A stretch of DNA of 64,000 nt, from NCBI GenBank assembly GCA_945910005.1, contig OX246743.1:8431673-8495672 (forward strand), read 5' to 3'. The notes beneath the pieces were generated by a model. It did no database searches and had not been told where the DNA came from. It saw only the letters and a program-made list of their open reading frames with translations. The translations under genes were made by a program, and so were the position numbers. Of the stretch, positions 32,820-44,129 are shown one piece after another. Positions within the stretch are counted from its first letter, which is position 1, and the number at the start of each line of letters is the position of its first letter. The stretch is from Isoperla grammatica. Lineage: Eukaryota; Arthropoda; Insecta; Plecoptera; Perlodidae.

Positions 32820-33661
32820 ATCTTAGTACTGGTGCCATCAACAATAAATTTGTACCGTAGGTAGCCTACTGTTGTATGGCCCCTAACACGAAGACATATT
32901 CATCGAAAACAATTGTTTTGATTTTAATAATGTAAACAATTCATCCTGATACTTACATATTGTGTATTCCATACATAGTTGAGGACCGATACTAATAAAC
33001 ACATTTTTACAGATTTTTCCGGTCACGAATATGTTCATTTTATGGCGATCTGATCAATATTGGCAAAGTTACACAAAAGTTACTCGAAAATATTTTTTCT
33101 GAAACACAGTAACAGCAAAATGTGAGGTGGCTATCTTATAGTAAATTTTTGTCCAGTCATGAATATACTAATGTAACGCGATCTGATACGTATTTGAGGC
33201 AGAAATTACATTTCAAATGCTGTCAATAACTGTTAACTAACAGTGGCGGAAAGCGGCAAAACCCTAGACAGAATGACAACGAAAATTCTTAGCAATGCAC
33301 ATTGCACTGCATTCAACAATATCGGGAAGTATTAATAGCTAAGGAAATTAGAAAACATTTTGCAATGCGCATTCTTGAATTGTTGTTTTTATTAGCTTTG
33401 AAATCTTTTCGCCACAACGTTCGTAGATATAGACGCGCTCGCTTATCAACGCGTCAAACAGAGCGTTTTCCTAGTCTTAGTACTGGTGCCATCAACAATA
33501 AATTTGTACCGTAGGTAGCCTACTGTTGTATGGCCCCTAACACGAAGACATATTCATTGAAAACAATTGTTTTGATTTTAATAATGTAAACAATTCATCC
33601 TGATACTTACATATTGTGCTGCATTCCATACATAGTTAAGGACCGATACTAATGAACACAA
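32820..33661. repeat. Direct duplication: ~190-bp repeats (32820-33003, 33474-33661)
   Basis: The two copies start CTTAGTACTGGTGCCATCAA, contain AATAAA, and differ by a few bases. 470 bp of other sequence lies between them. Both could supply a polyadenylation signal for MRPL46, whose own 3' flank is interrupted by the 2.6-kb transposon. Confidence 0.85.
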
Positions 33662-33919
33662 TCCTCATTTCCTAGATGAGGGAGAGGACGAATGGTACCT
33701 AGCCTAAAAAGCGAGGAGTGAAGTAAAAACTAGGAGTCAGGAAAACGTAATTTAAAATATCAGTAAACGTATTAATATCAATAATTATTTTTCATAAACT
33801 TCAATGCCTAAAATCACACATATATTTACGTCGCAAGATAATAACCTGTAACGAAAGTAAACTACCTTTTCTTTAAACAAATTAACTAAAACATATTTAA
33901 GGGTACCGGGCCAACAACA

Positions 33920-33967
33920 ATTGTGCCGACGTTTCAGGAACCTTATGGTCCCTATCATCAGGGCGTC
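33920..33967 (-). ncRNA. Hammerhead-ribozyme-like motif (Penelope-type)
   Basis: On the minus strand, CTGATGA (33961-33955) is followed by a 7-bp stem (AGGGACC / GGTTCCT, one G-U, loop ATAA), then GAAAC, then GTC. GCC before the core can pair with GGC after GTC as stem I. Stem III would be the self-complementary ACGT, as in dimeric hammerheads of Penelope-like retroelements. One extra T after CTGATGA departs from the consensus. Activity is unproven. Confidence 0.45.
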
Positions 33968-34577
33968 GAACTCCAACTGATGTCTCCCGCGCTCGCTGAT
34001 AGTGAAACTGCGCCCCCCGATGTCACCCCATGCTGTTACTAGTCGTAGTTCCTTGTTCGAGCTTCACTCTCGAAGGCGTCAGCCGTCATCACTCGTCGTG
34101 TATCCGCGCGAAATTCAGTTTCCGGCGTCGTCTGAACTAATGTTTTAGAGTTTTTTTTTTTACTTTTAGCTACCTTTTGATGATTTGAATAATAATGATT
34201 TAATACCATTGACACTAGAAGCTTGATGGATACTTATAACTACAGGTTGGTTCAGTTACCCGGGTACATGTCCATCTACCCGGGTCCTTTTTTTAAATCC
34301 GTATACCCTCTTTACCAAAATTAGCTCTACTTTTTTAGAAAATGTAATTTCAAATTACAGGTTGAGATTGAGAAACTTGAAAAAATCCCATTTTTCTATT
34401 AAACTACATTACATTAATGTCCTTTGGGTAATACTTTCTACCTACATCACTTCGAGTGTCCATCCACAAAATAACAAAAACTAGCCGAACCTTTTTTTTC
34501 GGATTGTTGGTATACCCGAGTAATAAAATGGGTACCCAATTCCAAAAAGATTAACCTAACTGACCTCTACTTATAAC

Positions 34578-35949
34578 CAGTGGCGTAGCTAGAAAACCAT
34601 GGGCCCCCGGACAATAGAACCTGGATTGAGCTGGCGGGCCCCTAGACTCGTAAACGTAATTTTCTCTCGTTTGTCCGGGATTATGTTCGTGATCATTATT
34701 TAATGCAGTGTTGTTAAAGCTACTTTTTAAAAGTAGCACTGTTACAGCTACAGCTACTTGATCTTTGAAAGTAACTTAGCTACTTTTCAGATACTGTATT
34801 TTGTAAGTAGCTTGTACAGTACTTGTACAGCTACTCAAAAAAGTAGTGATGCTACTTTACAGCTTCTTTCATTTTTTATAAAGGAATAAGCGTATGTACT
34901 ATTTACTGAAGACGACAGTACGGTCCGGAAGTGAGTCATACTCATATTACAGATCACGGGGTGAAACAGCAAACTCAGCGCTGGGGAGGCGGTTTTAGGA
35001 CTATAGAGCAAGAAGGCTAATGTCAGTCGTCATTCCGAACCTGTGACAGTGGGAATTGTGCAAACGGGGAAGCAAACGCGTGTTCGCTTATTGCAAAAAT
35101 AGAGTAGCGGCGATTTTTCGCTGCAAAAACTTGTACATAGTAGCTTGCTACTCGCTACTTTACCGCATTTTCAAATGTAGCGTGCTACCAGTCTCGCTAC
35201 CAAAAAAAGTAACATGCTACAAGTAGCGCGCTACTTAACAAAACTAAACTGATTTAATGGCATATCTCAAATCTGTTTTTTTTAAAGCTAGTCAACGGGC
35301 CTTTTCAAATCAACAGTTGTTGTAAATATTGTCACTAATTGTTGCGTTAGTCTGCTAGCTAGTCGCCTAGTGCCAAAATTGGGATTCATACTTGGCTTTA
35401 GACTTGTATTTTACCTGAAAAGCAACAATAATGAAAACTGGGATCTGGGACAAAATTATCAATTTGTACAGCCATTGATAATTGGAACTCCCAATTTTGA
35501 GCTTACCCGATAGCAAACGAATTGATTAGGTGATCGTAATATACTTCTTCTGAGCAATTTTCGATCGAAAGTGTCCTCCCATGCATTATTCAGATTCTCA
35601 ATTTTGAAAATGAGCATTCTGAACTGGCAACAGTAGGCCTACTGTTAGTAATAAATTTAAAAATTATCATCAATGCCGTTTACAGAAAAAACATCAGGAA
35701 AGTGAAATACGCAGTATTTTGAAAATATACTTTTATAGACGCAAGATTTACAATCTCGTTTCTTCAACACGACCGAATTGAGACGATCTGCACCGGCAAT
35801 TATTAATTTAATACTTTTTTATAGGAATTTTGTATGAGTTTATTGAAACTTATAAACAATGATAGGTTTTCAACTCAGGGCAGTCTAGAAATCGGGCCCC
35901 TCTAGAGCACGGGCCCCCGGGCTTCGCCCGGGCTATTCCTACGCCACTG
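34578..35949. mobile_element. Non-autonomous hAT-like element, 1372 bp
   Basis: Ends CAGTGGCGTAG and CTACGCCACTG; perfect 8-bp duplications CTTATAAC at 34570-34577 and 35950-35957. GGGCCCCC runs lie near both ends. It contains the nested element at 34706-35251. Confidence 0.9.
34706..35251. mobile_element. Non-autonomous hAT-like element, 546 bp, nested
   Basis: Starts CAGTGTTGTTAA and ends TTAACAAAACTAAACTG; perfect 8-bp duplications ATTTAATG at 34698-34705 and 35252-35259. The interior is saturated with GTAGC/GCTAC. Confidence 0.9.
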
Positions 35950-35959
35950 CTTATAACTA

Positions 35960-37630
35960 TTATTTTTATTTTACTATATTTTTGCGACCAACCTACCCAT
36001 GTATATTTGACATTTTGTTGTCAATGATGTGTATGTATTCTCGTTTGACGCTGTTGTTGCAACTTGCGTGATGACTGATGACTGATGAATGATGATATGT
36101 ATTATTAATCCAACATTTTGATGATTGTGCTATCTTGCTAAGGCTTGGCTTGTGTTCATTAGGCCTATGCTAGGGCTGGACAAGAATATCGATATTTTGA
36201 TTCAATATCGAATCATACAGAAATAAAACTAAAAATGAGAAGTCACAAATTCCAAAGTAGATTTATGTTGCAGTCTGGTATTAATGTGATACACTGTTAA
36301 AAGTTCATTTTTTTTGACAAATAAAGATAATACATATCGTAATCTTTAACAATACTTGTCTAAAACAAAGATCTATAGTGGCATTGATTCACTGAGCTAG
36401 ACTTGACCTAATGTACATAGGCAAAGGCTCACAGATTTATTTATATAGGGCTGTATCACATTTACAATTTACATCACCCAGAGAAAAAGTACAAGTGAAA
36501 ATCTAAAGTCACAGAGTAAGACTGTTTATCAGACTGTTTTTTTTTTTAAACATAAAAATGTAAAACCACAAGTCTAGAGATAAAAAAAAATAAAATATAC
36601 AGCTGGATAACAAAATGTCCTATGTGTGTACACTGTACAGTAGTACAAATATTACCTCCAGCACTAGTATGCCAAGTTCAGCTCAGTGCCCCTGCAATAC
36701 CCACCTTAATCACAATTCACAACTACTGTTATCATTTCTGGTCTCTTAGAGCGAAATCCAGCATCGACTGAGAACAATACACACGTTTTAGTCTTTTGCA
36801 ATTAAAACTTAATACATACAATGCGAGTAGAAAACTGAGTTAAACTGCATTTAAATGTAAAATTGTAACATTGCTTTCAATAAGCAGCTATAAGTAACTG
36901 GCAGGAACATGCCACAAAATACCTTTATTTACTCGCATAAAATAGGCACCCATTTTCATGTACAGAGAAAACAAATCAAATTTAGTAATTTTTTTTAATT
37001 ACAATAAATATTCAGCATTATAACATGCGACTACATCAAAATTAAGAACTTGTCGTTCCTCACCTATCAAACAAACAGAAATATGTTTTAGCAATGAAAA
37101 CAGTGTGCATATTACATGAGTAAATAAGGTAAGCAGTATTTGAAACTCATTACAGCACATTATTCCTAGACTAAACAAAGGTGAAGTCCAGAAAATAATA
37201 TATATTTTGACGCAATGTACAGATTTGGGTGAAAGCTATTTTATTATTACCATTAAACTAAAATGTATAACCTTCTTGTAGACATCACTCGTATCGCTAA
37301 TTCGACAACGGGAAATTAAAGCTTCCTGTAGAGTAGATAGAAGTTGAAGTAAAAGATTTTCACTACGAGAAGTTGCACACTTAAAGCAGCTGTCATTGTT
37401 CACTTTCACACGCTGCTCACATTTTCTGTGTTCATTTTGCATTGTCATGACTAATCTGGAGATTCACCGACAGGTACGCGGGTGATAAAATTAAGTGTGT
37501 AAAAAATGCAAATGCACGACACAAACTGCAGATATCGAAGATTGTCTGAGAATGTTTTGTTATTATAGTTAATAAATGGAATATCGTCAATTTATAATTG
37601 CTGAATAAATATGCTATCACAGCCGCTATG
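35960..37630. other. UBE2W 3' UTR and downstream flank
   Basis: No other gene is visible. A TAGGGCTGGACAAGAATATCGATATT stretch near 36170 resembles a hAT left end, but no matching right end is present. The minus-strand AATAAA near 37237 could end the UBE2W transcript. Confidence 0.4.
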
Positions 37631-37644
37631 TTATACAGAATCGT
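37631..37644 (-). CDS. UBE2W: UBE2W exon 6 (last four residues)
   Basis: Acceptor TTTTTGCAG|AC completes Asp, then Asp-Ser-Val and TAA. Matches the DDTC end of the human protein. Confidence 0.88.
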
Positions 37645-40271
37645 CTGCAAAAAAAAGAAAACACATGTATTAGTAACAGTGAAACCATACCAGAAAAACA
37701 CAAAAATTAAAGCAATGCATTGTACTATTGTAGCAAGTAAAGCCTAACCCACAGAAGTTGGAATTCATAGTCGGCCCCTACACCTAGGGGTGCCCATTGT
37801 TACCAAGGTAACAGTTGTTTCCATGTTATTTCCCATAAACAAAACCAATCCATAGCAACAATGGGTGCCCCTAGGTGTAGGGGCCGACTATGAATTCGCC
37901 TTGAAACCTCTTTCTATAATATATTGGTTGAATCAAAAACCTTAATAGTAACGTAATGATTAAGACCGTAAACTGGCAGAATCAACCATTATAAAGGAGG
38001 CGACATGAATACAACGCCCACCTCGCAGAATGGCTCTAGTTTGACATAGAGTAGATAAAGGTGTTTCCTTTTGAAAAACTTCTTTATTGACTCTTTCAGA
38101 CTGACTCATATTTGAGCCTTGCTGCTATGATCCCCAATAAAACCTTCCTGTCTTTAACGATAGGTTAAACTACAGTATGTGATCAAGAAGAAAACGTTTC
38201 TGCTACATACTGTATTTTTATTTTGCAGAATTGTGTGTGTATACTATACAGTATAATATATCTTATCTTACCATGATACCACCACTTTGTCTTCTTTGGA
38301 TTTTTGTTACACGTTTTCACGTAAAAGGAATTGTCCGGGGGCCTCTTCTGCAACATTAACACAAATTCTATTAGAATTCATTCACAACCATGTACCGCAA
38401 GTGTCAGCACATCGTAATTGGTCGGTTTCAGTGTGGGAAAGGTGTGAAAAAGGATCGTGTTATCTGCTCCTGGCTGAATAATCTGTTCACCGTCTCACAG
38501 TGTCCTGATCCAAAAACACAGGGTAAAAATGGCAAGGAGAAATAATTTTGATTGGGAATGTACTACATAAGATTTAAAAATTGAATCGATAATGAAATCA
38601 GTTGTATGTAGGCCTACACAATGTAATGAATTAATAATAAATCAAATGAAATGAAATTGAGTGGTTGGGAAAATATCCAATGTCAGCTTAAATTAAAAGA
38701 GTAACGGAAACTGACAAATTTGAGAGACGAAAGTACAACACAACCAAACGATAACCATAACAGTAGAAATATCGCAATTTAATGATGATATGATCAAATC
38801 ACCAAGCTTTGAATTTTTAGTAGGCCTAGATTTTGTATTTTACCCCCTAAGTGGGCAGCCACAAGACAGAAGTAGAAGTTCTCCCCCTAGCAGAGGTCTT
38901 CAAACTCCAGCAACGAGAAAAGAACAATGAACACGCGACTTTTTCACGGTCAACATTGGAGACAAGAGTCATCTCCTGCACAATTTAACAGTCGATACTT
39001 TATACGCAGAATATAACGAACGAACCTTTTCTTTACAACTGCTAAGCATGGATACGATGCTTAGACACACAGACTGCACCGACAGCGCAGGTGACCAGTC
39101 TTCTGTGAGGATGGAGAGGCATATGTGTCCGTTACTATAGACGTGCGGGTGGACTGGAATGTTGGGACCTGTAAACGTCACCTGAAACAAATTGTTTGCA
39201 CAAGTTCAGTTTAGTAACCGAAACCGCACACACATTGTTGTCTACCTAATAACTGCCAAAGACGTACACTGGCCAATATAAACAATTCATGGGTAGTAAA
39301 GATATGTTCTTTTGTACAACACTTCTTCGGGTAAGTAAGTGCACACTTATAGAGATTCATAGATTCATATAGAGAGAGCTAGATTCACACAACTAGCAAC
39401 TGTGCTAAATAAAGATTTTTACTACTACTACTACTACTACTACAACAATCAGGAACTCGCTAACTAACCCGAAGATGTGTTGGTAAAGAAGGTTTCTGTC
39501 CTATCCTATCCTTGATTTATATACGTCGGCGAGTGTACGCAAGGCAACAGTTCATGGGAGCGCTTGTAGTGAAAAAAAATATGCGTAATATTCCAAAGCA
39601 TGTGTATGATAACAATATCTTGTTTCTTTTGTTTATGTCATACTCAATAATATATCGTATGAACTATGATACGTCAACCTTTACCGGGCCAAAATCTGAC
39701 GTGAACCAATGCAATGGTATATAATATATTTTTATACTGTACATAGTATTCAAATTTCAGTTGAACTTACTTCTGGTGAATCGAATGGATATTTTGGACT
39801 AAATTTAAATTGAAGTTGTAGTTGCTCTCCTTCATATAGAGTTCCCTCTGCACCATCCATGTGTATTGTCCATCTAGAATGAGAAATTACAGCGTTACAA
39901 TTGAATATCCATACGTGTACAAAGATTTTCTCATTAGAGAAAAAATTACAATGGATTGTGTATGGTAGAGCCGGGAAGTATAGGCATATTGCACATACCA
40001 GTGAAAAGATAGTAATGTTAGGGGGGAAATACTGATTTAAGTTAAAGTTATTTATTTGTTTTCTGGGGATATCTATTTGTAGTTGATCTTCTGTCCCGTA
40101 CTGTACATTTTGTCTGTATTTTAGTAGATATTTCAATTTAAATACATGCACATTTATCGTTACATTACAATATATTATCATATTCATTATTTTGTACATT
40201 TTGTGTATAAAACATTTTATCCTCCTTTCCAAATCAGTTTTATAACTGCATAGTGCATACTATGATAGACT

Positions 40272-40315
<44 letters not shown>

Positions 40316-43300
40316 GTAAATATAAATAAATACATAAATAAATAAATAAATAAATAAATAAAAAACGAATAGGCCTACATGTACCATTTAATCTATCACG
40401 CGCTCATTACAAATTGTATAAAAGCCGTTTCTGATATATATTATTTATCAGCAACATGGCTATTTCCTACATGTCTGATAAGCCCACGCCGAACATGTGT
40501 AGAAAAGCCCACACCATGATGCACGGTTACGTAATACGGAAATTCCCAACATACCACAAATTGTCAACAACGACATAGCAACAGGACTCGTAATTTACAT
40601 AAATGCTAATGTACCGACAATAAATACAGTCTCCTTGTAAAGGATTAATAAAAGAACCTGTCAATTAAATTATTATTATTAAGAGTTATGTGTATGCTTC
40701 TACCAAATGTTTGTATGTTTGTCAAATTCCACATGTGAAGTAATTTAGTATGTTTGCACAAGCCATAAAAACTTTTGTTTACATCAGTATAATCTTGACA
40801 GGTTCAAATTGAATGTATACTTGGATCAAGTCCAAAGTGCTTTGTACTTTTGTATATTTGTCATCTGCAAGTTTGTGCACACTTTACTTGTTTTTGCTAC
40901 ATGCATGTCGCTTGTTAAATATTTTTTGTGCACACATTCAACAGGTCAGAATCATAACTTTTGTTGAACATGTATCTCACAGGCTCTACTTTGTTCTAGT
41001 AGGTAATTTTGTATGATGTGGGTAAACGGAAAATAAATATCAAACTATCGAACGACATTCTGTTCTATGCTTTGATACCATACCCCTCCCAATATGTAGA
41101 CCTGTATACATTTTAGAAAAAAATAAAAATCCAGCATTGAAGGAGGCCATTGTCTACCGTGACGGATGTGTTTTCGTTGTGTGCCCGCTGGTGTTTGATT
41201 GAATGCCAAGAATCTAAGTGGTGTTCCGTGTGGCGTGTCCAACTACCAGACGAGAGTGACTCACAGCGATAAGTTTTGGCTGGCCCCCTCTGCGTCCACG
41301 GTGACACCTGGGGGCGGCTCCTTCATAAGAGACATCAGTTCTTTCTGGAGGCGTCTCTGCAACAACCAAACAAACACAATTTAATTGTTAGATATTTTTA
41401 AAAATATTTTTATTTAAGAGCGAAGGGTAGTTTCTGCGTCAAAACCGCAGAAAATTTTCATTATTTAATTATATCTCAAGATTGCAACAAGAAATCGAAA
41501 ATCTAAATCAACAGCGCATTGTGTTTTGGTAAGCCCTACAGATTGAATGAAATATAACCATTAGCGTAGTAATTTTGATTATTAACTCGATAATTAGTAA
41601 TAAAATTAATTATTTATAAAAAAACATAGTGATTAAAATGTAAGACACAACTTAGAACAATCAGTATGTAGGGCTTACTAAACCACAGTGCGCTGTTGAT
41701 TCAGATTTTCGATTTCGAAGCCCATTCTTGTGATATTGTTTATAAATGAAAATTTGTGCGGTTTTTGACGTAGAGGTATCCTTCCCTGTTAATGCACATC
41801 AAAGATGGTTTGGAGAATTATGAAAAAAGATGGGCATAAGTCATAGAGAGAATCCCAAGATGAGACACTGAACTTGAATTGGAAGGCCAAGAGAGAAACA
41901 GGGAAGATTATAATAAAAGAAGATGTTGAAAATCGAGATAAATTGGTGAAAGACAGAAAAGAGTGGAACAAATTGGTGGAGAGGCATGGAGGAATATGAT
42001 GGGGAATATGGAGGACAAAAAAGTAGAAAAAACAAACAAAAAACAAACAAATAAATAGGAATGTGAGTCTTTTAGTCACATTTCTATCATCTCTAATATA
42101 CCATAGGCTATAGTGCTACCTTCCATTGTGACTGGTGTTGTGTTTTAAGATATGAGTTATAAATTTAGATAGACGAACACATAAAAAGAGAAGAGTGCTT
42201 CTCAGACCGCGAGTATAGACAGCATCTCATCATCTTGAGTGCCCCTCTTGGGATATTGGTGTCTCTCTCGACGTGCACACATTATACCATGTGGTATCTA
42301 AACTAATGTATGAGCTTTCTACACTGTGTGCGTTGGTTTACAAGACAATGACAATGTCCATATTGTACGGACGTCGCCGTCAAAGAGGTACGACGACGTT
42401 CAATTATTTAAAAGCACGCGAAGGAAGTGTCTACAAGACTGCTTTGGCTAGTGTAAAACCCCCCGTATAATATATCTTAGTACCATGCACGTAAACCAGC
42501 AGAATATTCGATGCTCAAGCGCGTGATGGTTGGTGCAACATACTAACGAGCTACACTGTGAAGCCCATTTACATAGTAGGTACTATCCGTCAACTATAGC
42601 CAAGCAGAAGTGATGCAAAATTAAATAAGAATGTAGCTGCATCCTGACTTGATCCGTTTGCATCACTTCTAGATGGCCTGACGGGTGCCACCAGTTCATT
42701 GTCCAATATAGAGGGGCATAACTCAATGGAGATATTTGGAGTGTAACCTCCTATTATTTGCCGTGAACGACGAACTAGTTAAACGCTGTATTGCTTACAG
42801 TTGTATTTACGCAATAGATGCACATGCAGAACATGTCTATCACATTATTCCAATACAATGTATTGACTCATCCAGTGATTTTTTGTATGTAAGGTTATGT
42901 TGTAACCGAAACGGGAAAACGGCAAGTTACTGAAAGAGTGGATGGGACAAGACAGTTTCTTTATGTTGCTTTGTCAGTCTAGTAATAGCAAACCAATGTT
43001 GGAGAACAGTTGAACTTCAACAAAACGTTATTACAATAAACTGCCCATCGAGAGTATAACAAAAACAAACACGCCGCGCGTTTTGGCACCCAGTATGGTT
43101 CTCCGCGCCGCCAAGCGCATTACACGTTACACATTGCACACCATAAAGGCGTACTTTCCATTAGTTGCACCTTCAAAGAGATACACGGCACCACTGTAAA
43201 ACAAGCAATTAAACGAAAAGTTGCATATTGCACTCATACTTCACGGGATGTATAAATTATCACGCGCACTTCAATTTCAATCCCGTCGAGACTTGTTTGT

Positions 43301-44124
43301 ATCCGACCTCGCTCTATATCTTCCTACATCTAGCTAGCAGCAACTTCTTTCAAATATATACATTTGTGTAAATTCAAAGCAATACTTTGATTTACCAACT
43401 TTATAAAGGAAAACTCGACATTTCATCTCCTCCCAACTTTCATACTTCACAGCGCGACGCGATAAAGGAAATACATTTTTCAAAACACACGTCCTGTGAA
43501 TCCAGCGCGTTTGTATCTCGAAGATCAAAAGATCTTTACTGCATGAAAGTAATTGCAGACATTCAGAACGATATCTACACATATTCGTAGTCGTGAATAT
43601 AAAGTCGTTTTTATATCTCACATTCAAGTTATGAAAGAAGTCCAACGAGTTAATGTTTATTTGTTGTCGTTTAACGACGCACTCAACAGAAACGTCATAA
43701 AACATGCTCGTGTAGGCACCTTGTAGGCTACACCCGCCGACATAATGTGTCAATCAAGGGGGCCAGAAATCTTCGTTACTCTATAACCTAACATTTACTG
43801 TGCGCTTTTAAAGTGTTGTTATTTGCTACTCCTTTAGGTAGCATAATGAACCATCTGGGTTCGATCCCAGTTCGATTTGGGAGTTTTAACTACGGAGATT
43901 GTCCATTATTATACGGTACTAGCGTACATATATATATAATACGAAATGTGACTTTGGAGCCTTCATAGCAAACGAAGCACATAATAAATGGTTTACAATA
44001 TCCTCCATTGTAAATCAGTTCATGTAACTTAGTGGCGAGACCAATTAAATACACGTGTATTTATTTATATACCAATACTCCACATGTCTCATTTCTTATC
44101 CCCGTATCCCTACGTTGACGCCAT
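37631..44124 (-). CDS. UBE2W: Ubiquitin-conjugating enzyme E2 W, 149 aa, six exons
   Basis: E2 that attaches ubiquitin to protein N-termini, including disordered ones, working with RING ligases such as CHIP. Six exons join in frame to 149 residues (human: 151). [19 protein letters not shown] is at 5-23 and [20 protein letters not shown] at 45-64. The active-site block [15 protein letters not shown] has catalytic C89. HPH replaces the HPN of most E2s, a UBE2W hallmark. [15 protein letters not shown] follows, and the flexible tail ends [12 protein letters not shown] (human ...WWYHDDTC). Exon 1 codes only MAS plus two bases and is inferred from phase, length and the YY1-like AAAATGGCG context. 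The rest is certain. Confidence 0.93.
37761..37897. mobile_element. Foldback MITE, 137 bp, in UBE2W intron 5
   Basis: Arms of about 41 bp starting GAATTCATAGTCGGCCCC differ at only two bases. The spacer is about 55 bp. The target duplication is unclear. Confidence 0.82.
38272..38347 (-). CDS. UBE2W: UBE2W exon 5
   Basis: Acceptor TTCTGCAG| hence [16 protein letters not shown] through WWYH; donor CATG|GTAAGA, phase 1. Confidence 0.93.
39026..39181 (-). CDS. UBE2W: UBE2W exon 4 (catalytic)
   Basis: Acceptor GTTTCAG|GTG, donor AAAAG|GTTCGT. 52 codons including the active-site cysteine. Confidence 0.96.
39420..39443. repeat. (ACT)n microsatellite
   Basis: Eight ACT units in UBE2W intron 3. Confidence 0.9.
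39771..39873 (-). CDS. UBE2W: UBE2W exon 3
   Basis: Acceptor CATTCTAG|A, donor GAA|GTAAGT. Encodes [16 protein letters not shown] through FDSPE. Confidence 0.95.
40190..40365 (-). mobile_element. LINE 3'-end copy with (TAAA)n tail
   Basis: TCCTCCTTTCCAAATCAGTTTTATAACTG followed by an AATAAATAAATA array matches the tails at 53.7, 54.0 and 56.2 kb. It is probably the extreme 3' end of a truncated LINE or its partner SINE. Confidence 0.55.
41265..41354 (-). CDS. UBE2W: UBE2W exon 2
   Basis: Encodes [10 protein letters not shown] through NLSL. Donor CT|GTGAGT, phase 2. If the earlier acceptor is used the exon begins at 41356, but then it does not fit exon 1. Confidence 0.85.
41418..41788. mobile_element. 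TTAA-type MITE, 371 bp, in UBE2W intron 1
   Basis: Inverted arms of about 125 bp; ends GAGCGAAGGGTAG and TATCCTTCCCTG, with TTAA at 41414-41417 and 41789-41792. Confidence 0.82.
42100..43830. other. Part of UBE2W intron 1, no gene seen
   Basis: A 14-bp perfect inverted repeat (AGAAGTGATGCAAA, 42606-42619 and 42657-42670) is the only structure noted. Frames at 42273 and 43334 have no family resemblance. Confidence 0.45.
43838..44012 (+). mobile_element. tRNA-derived SINE, second copy
   Basis: B-box GGTTCGATCCC near 43858 and the 3' tail GAAGCACATAATAAATGG shared with 18808-18985. The A-box part is degraded. Confidence 0.65.
44114..44124 (-). CDS. UBE2W: UBE2W exon 1 (11 coding bases)
   Basis: ATGGCGTCAAC|GTAGGG encodes MAS plus two bases, like human MAS(MQ). 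With acceptor GCAGAG| at exon 2 the total is exactly 150 codons. The only weak point is that the first AG of CAGAG must be skipped. Confidence 0.55.
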
Positions 44125-44129
44125 TTTGA

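Noticed and set aside
36165..36230. hAT element starting TAGGGCTGGACAAG
   Set aside because: Only one end is visible; no matching right end or duplication, so not listed as an element.
43334..43753. 139-codon minus-strand frame in UBE2W intron 1
   Set aside because: No family resemblance or splice context; probably chance.
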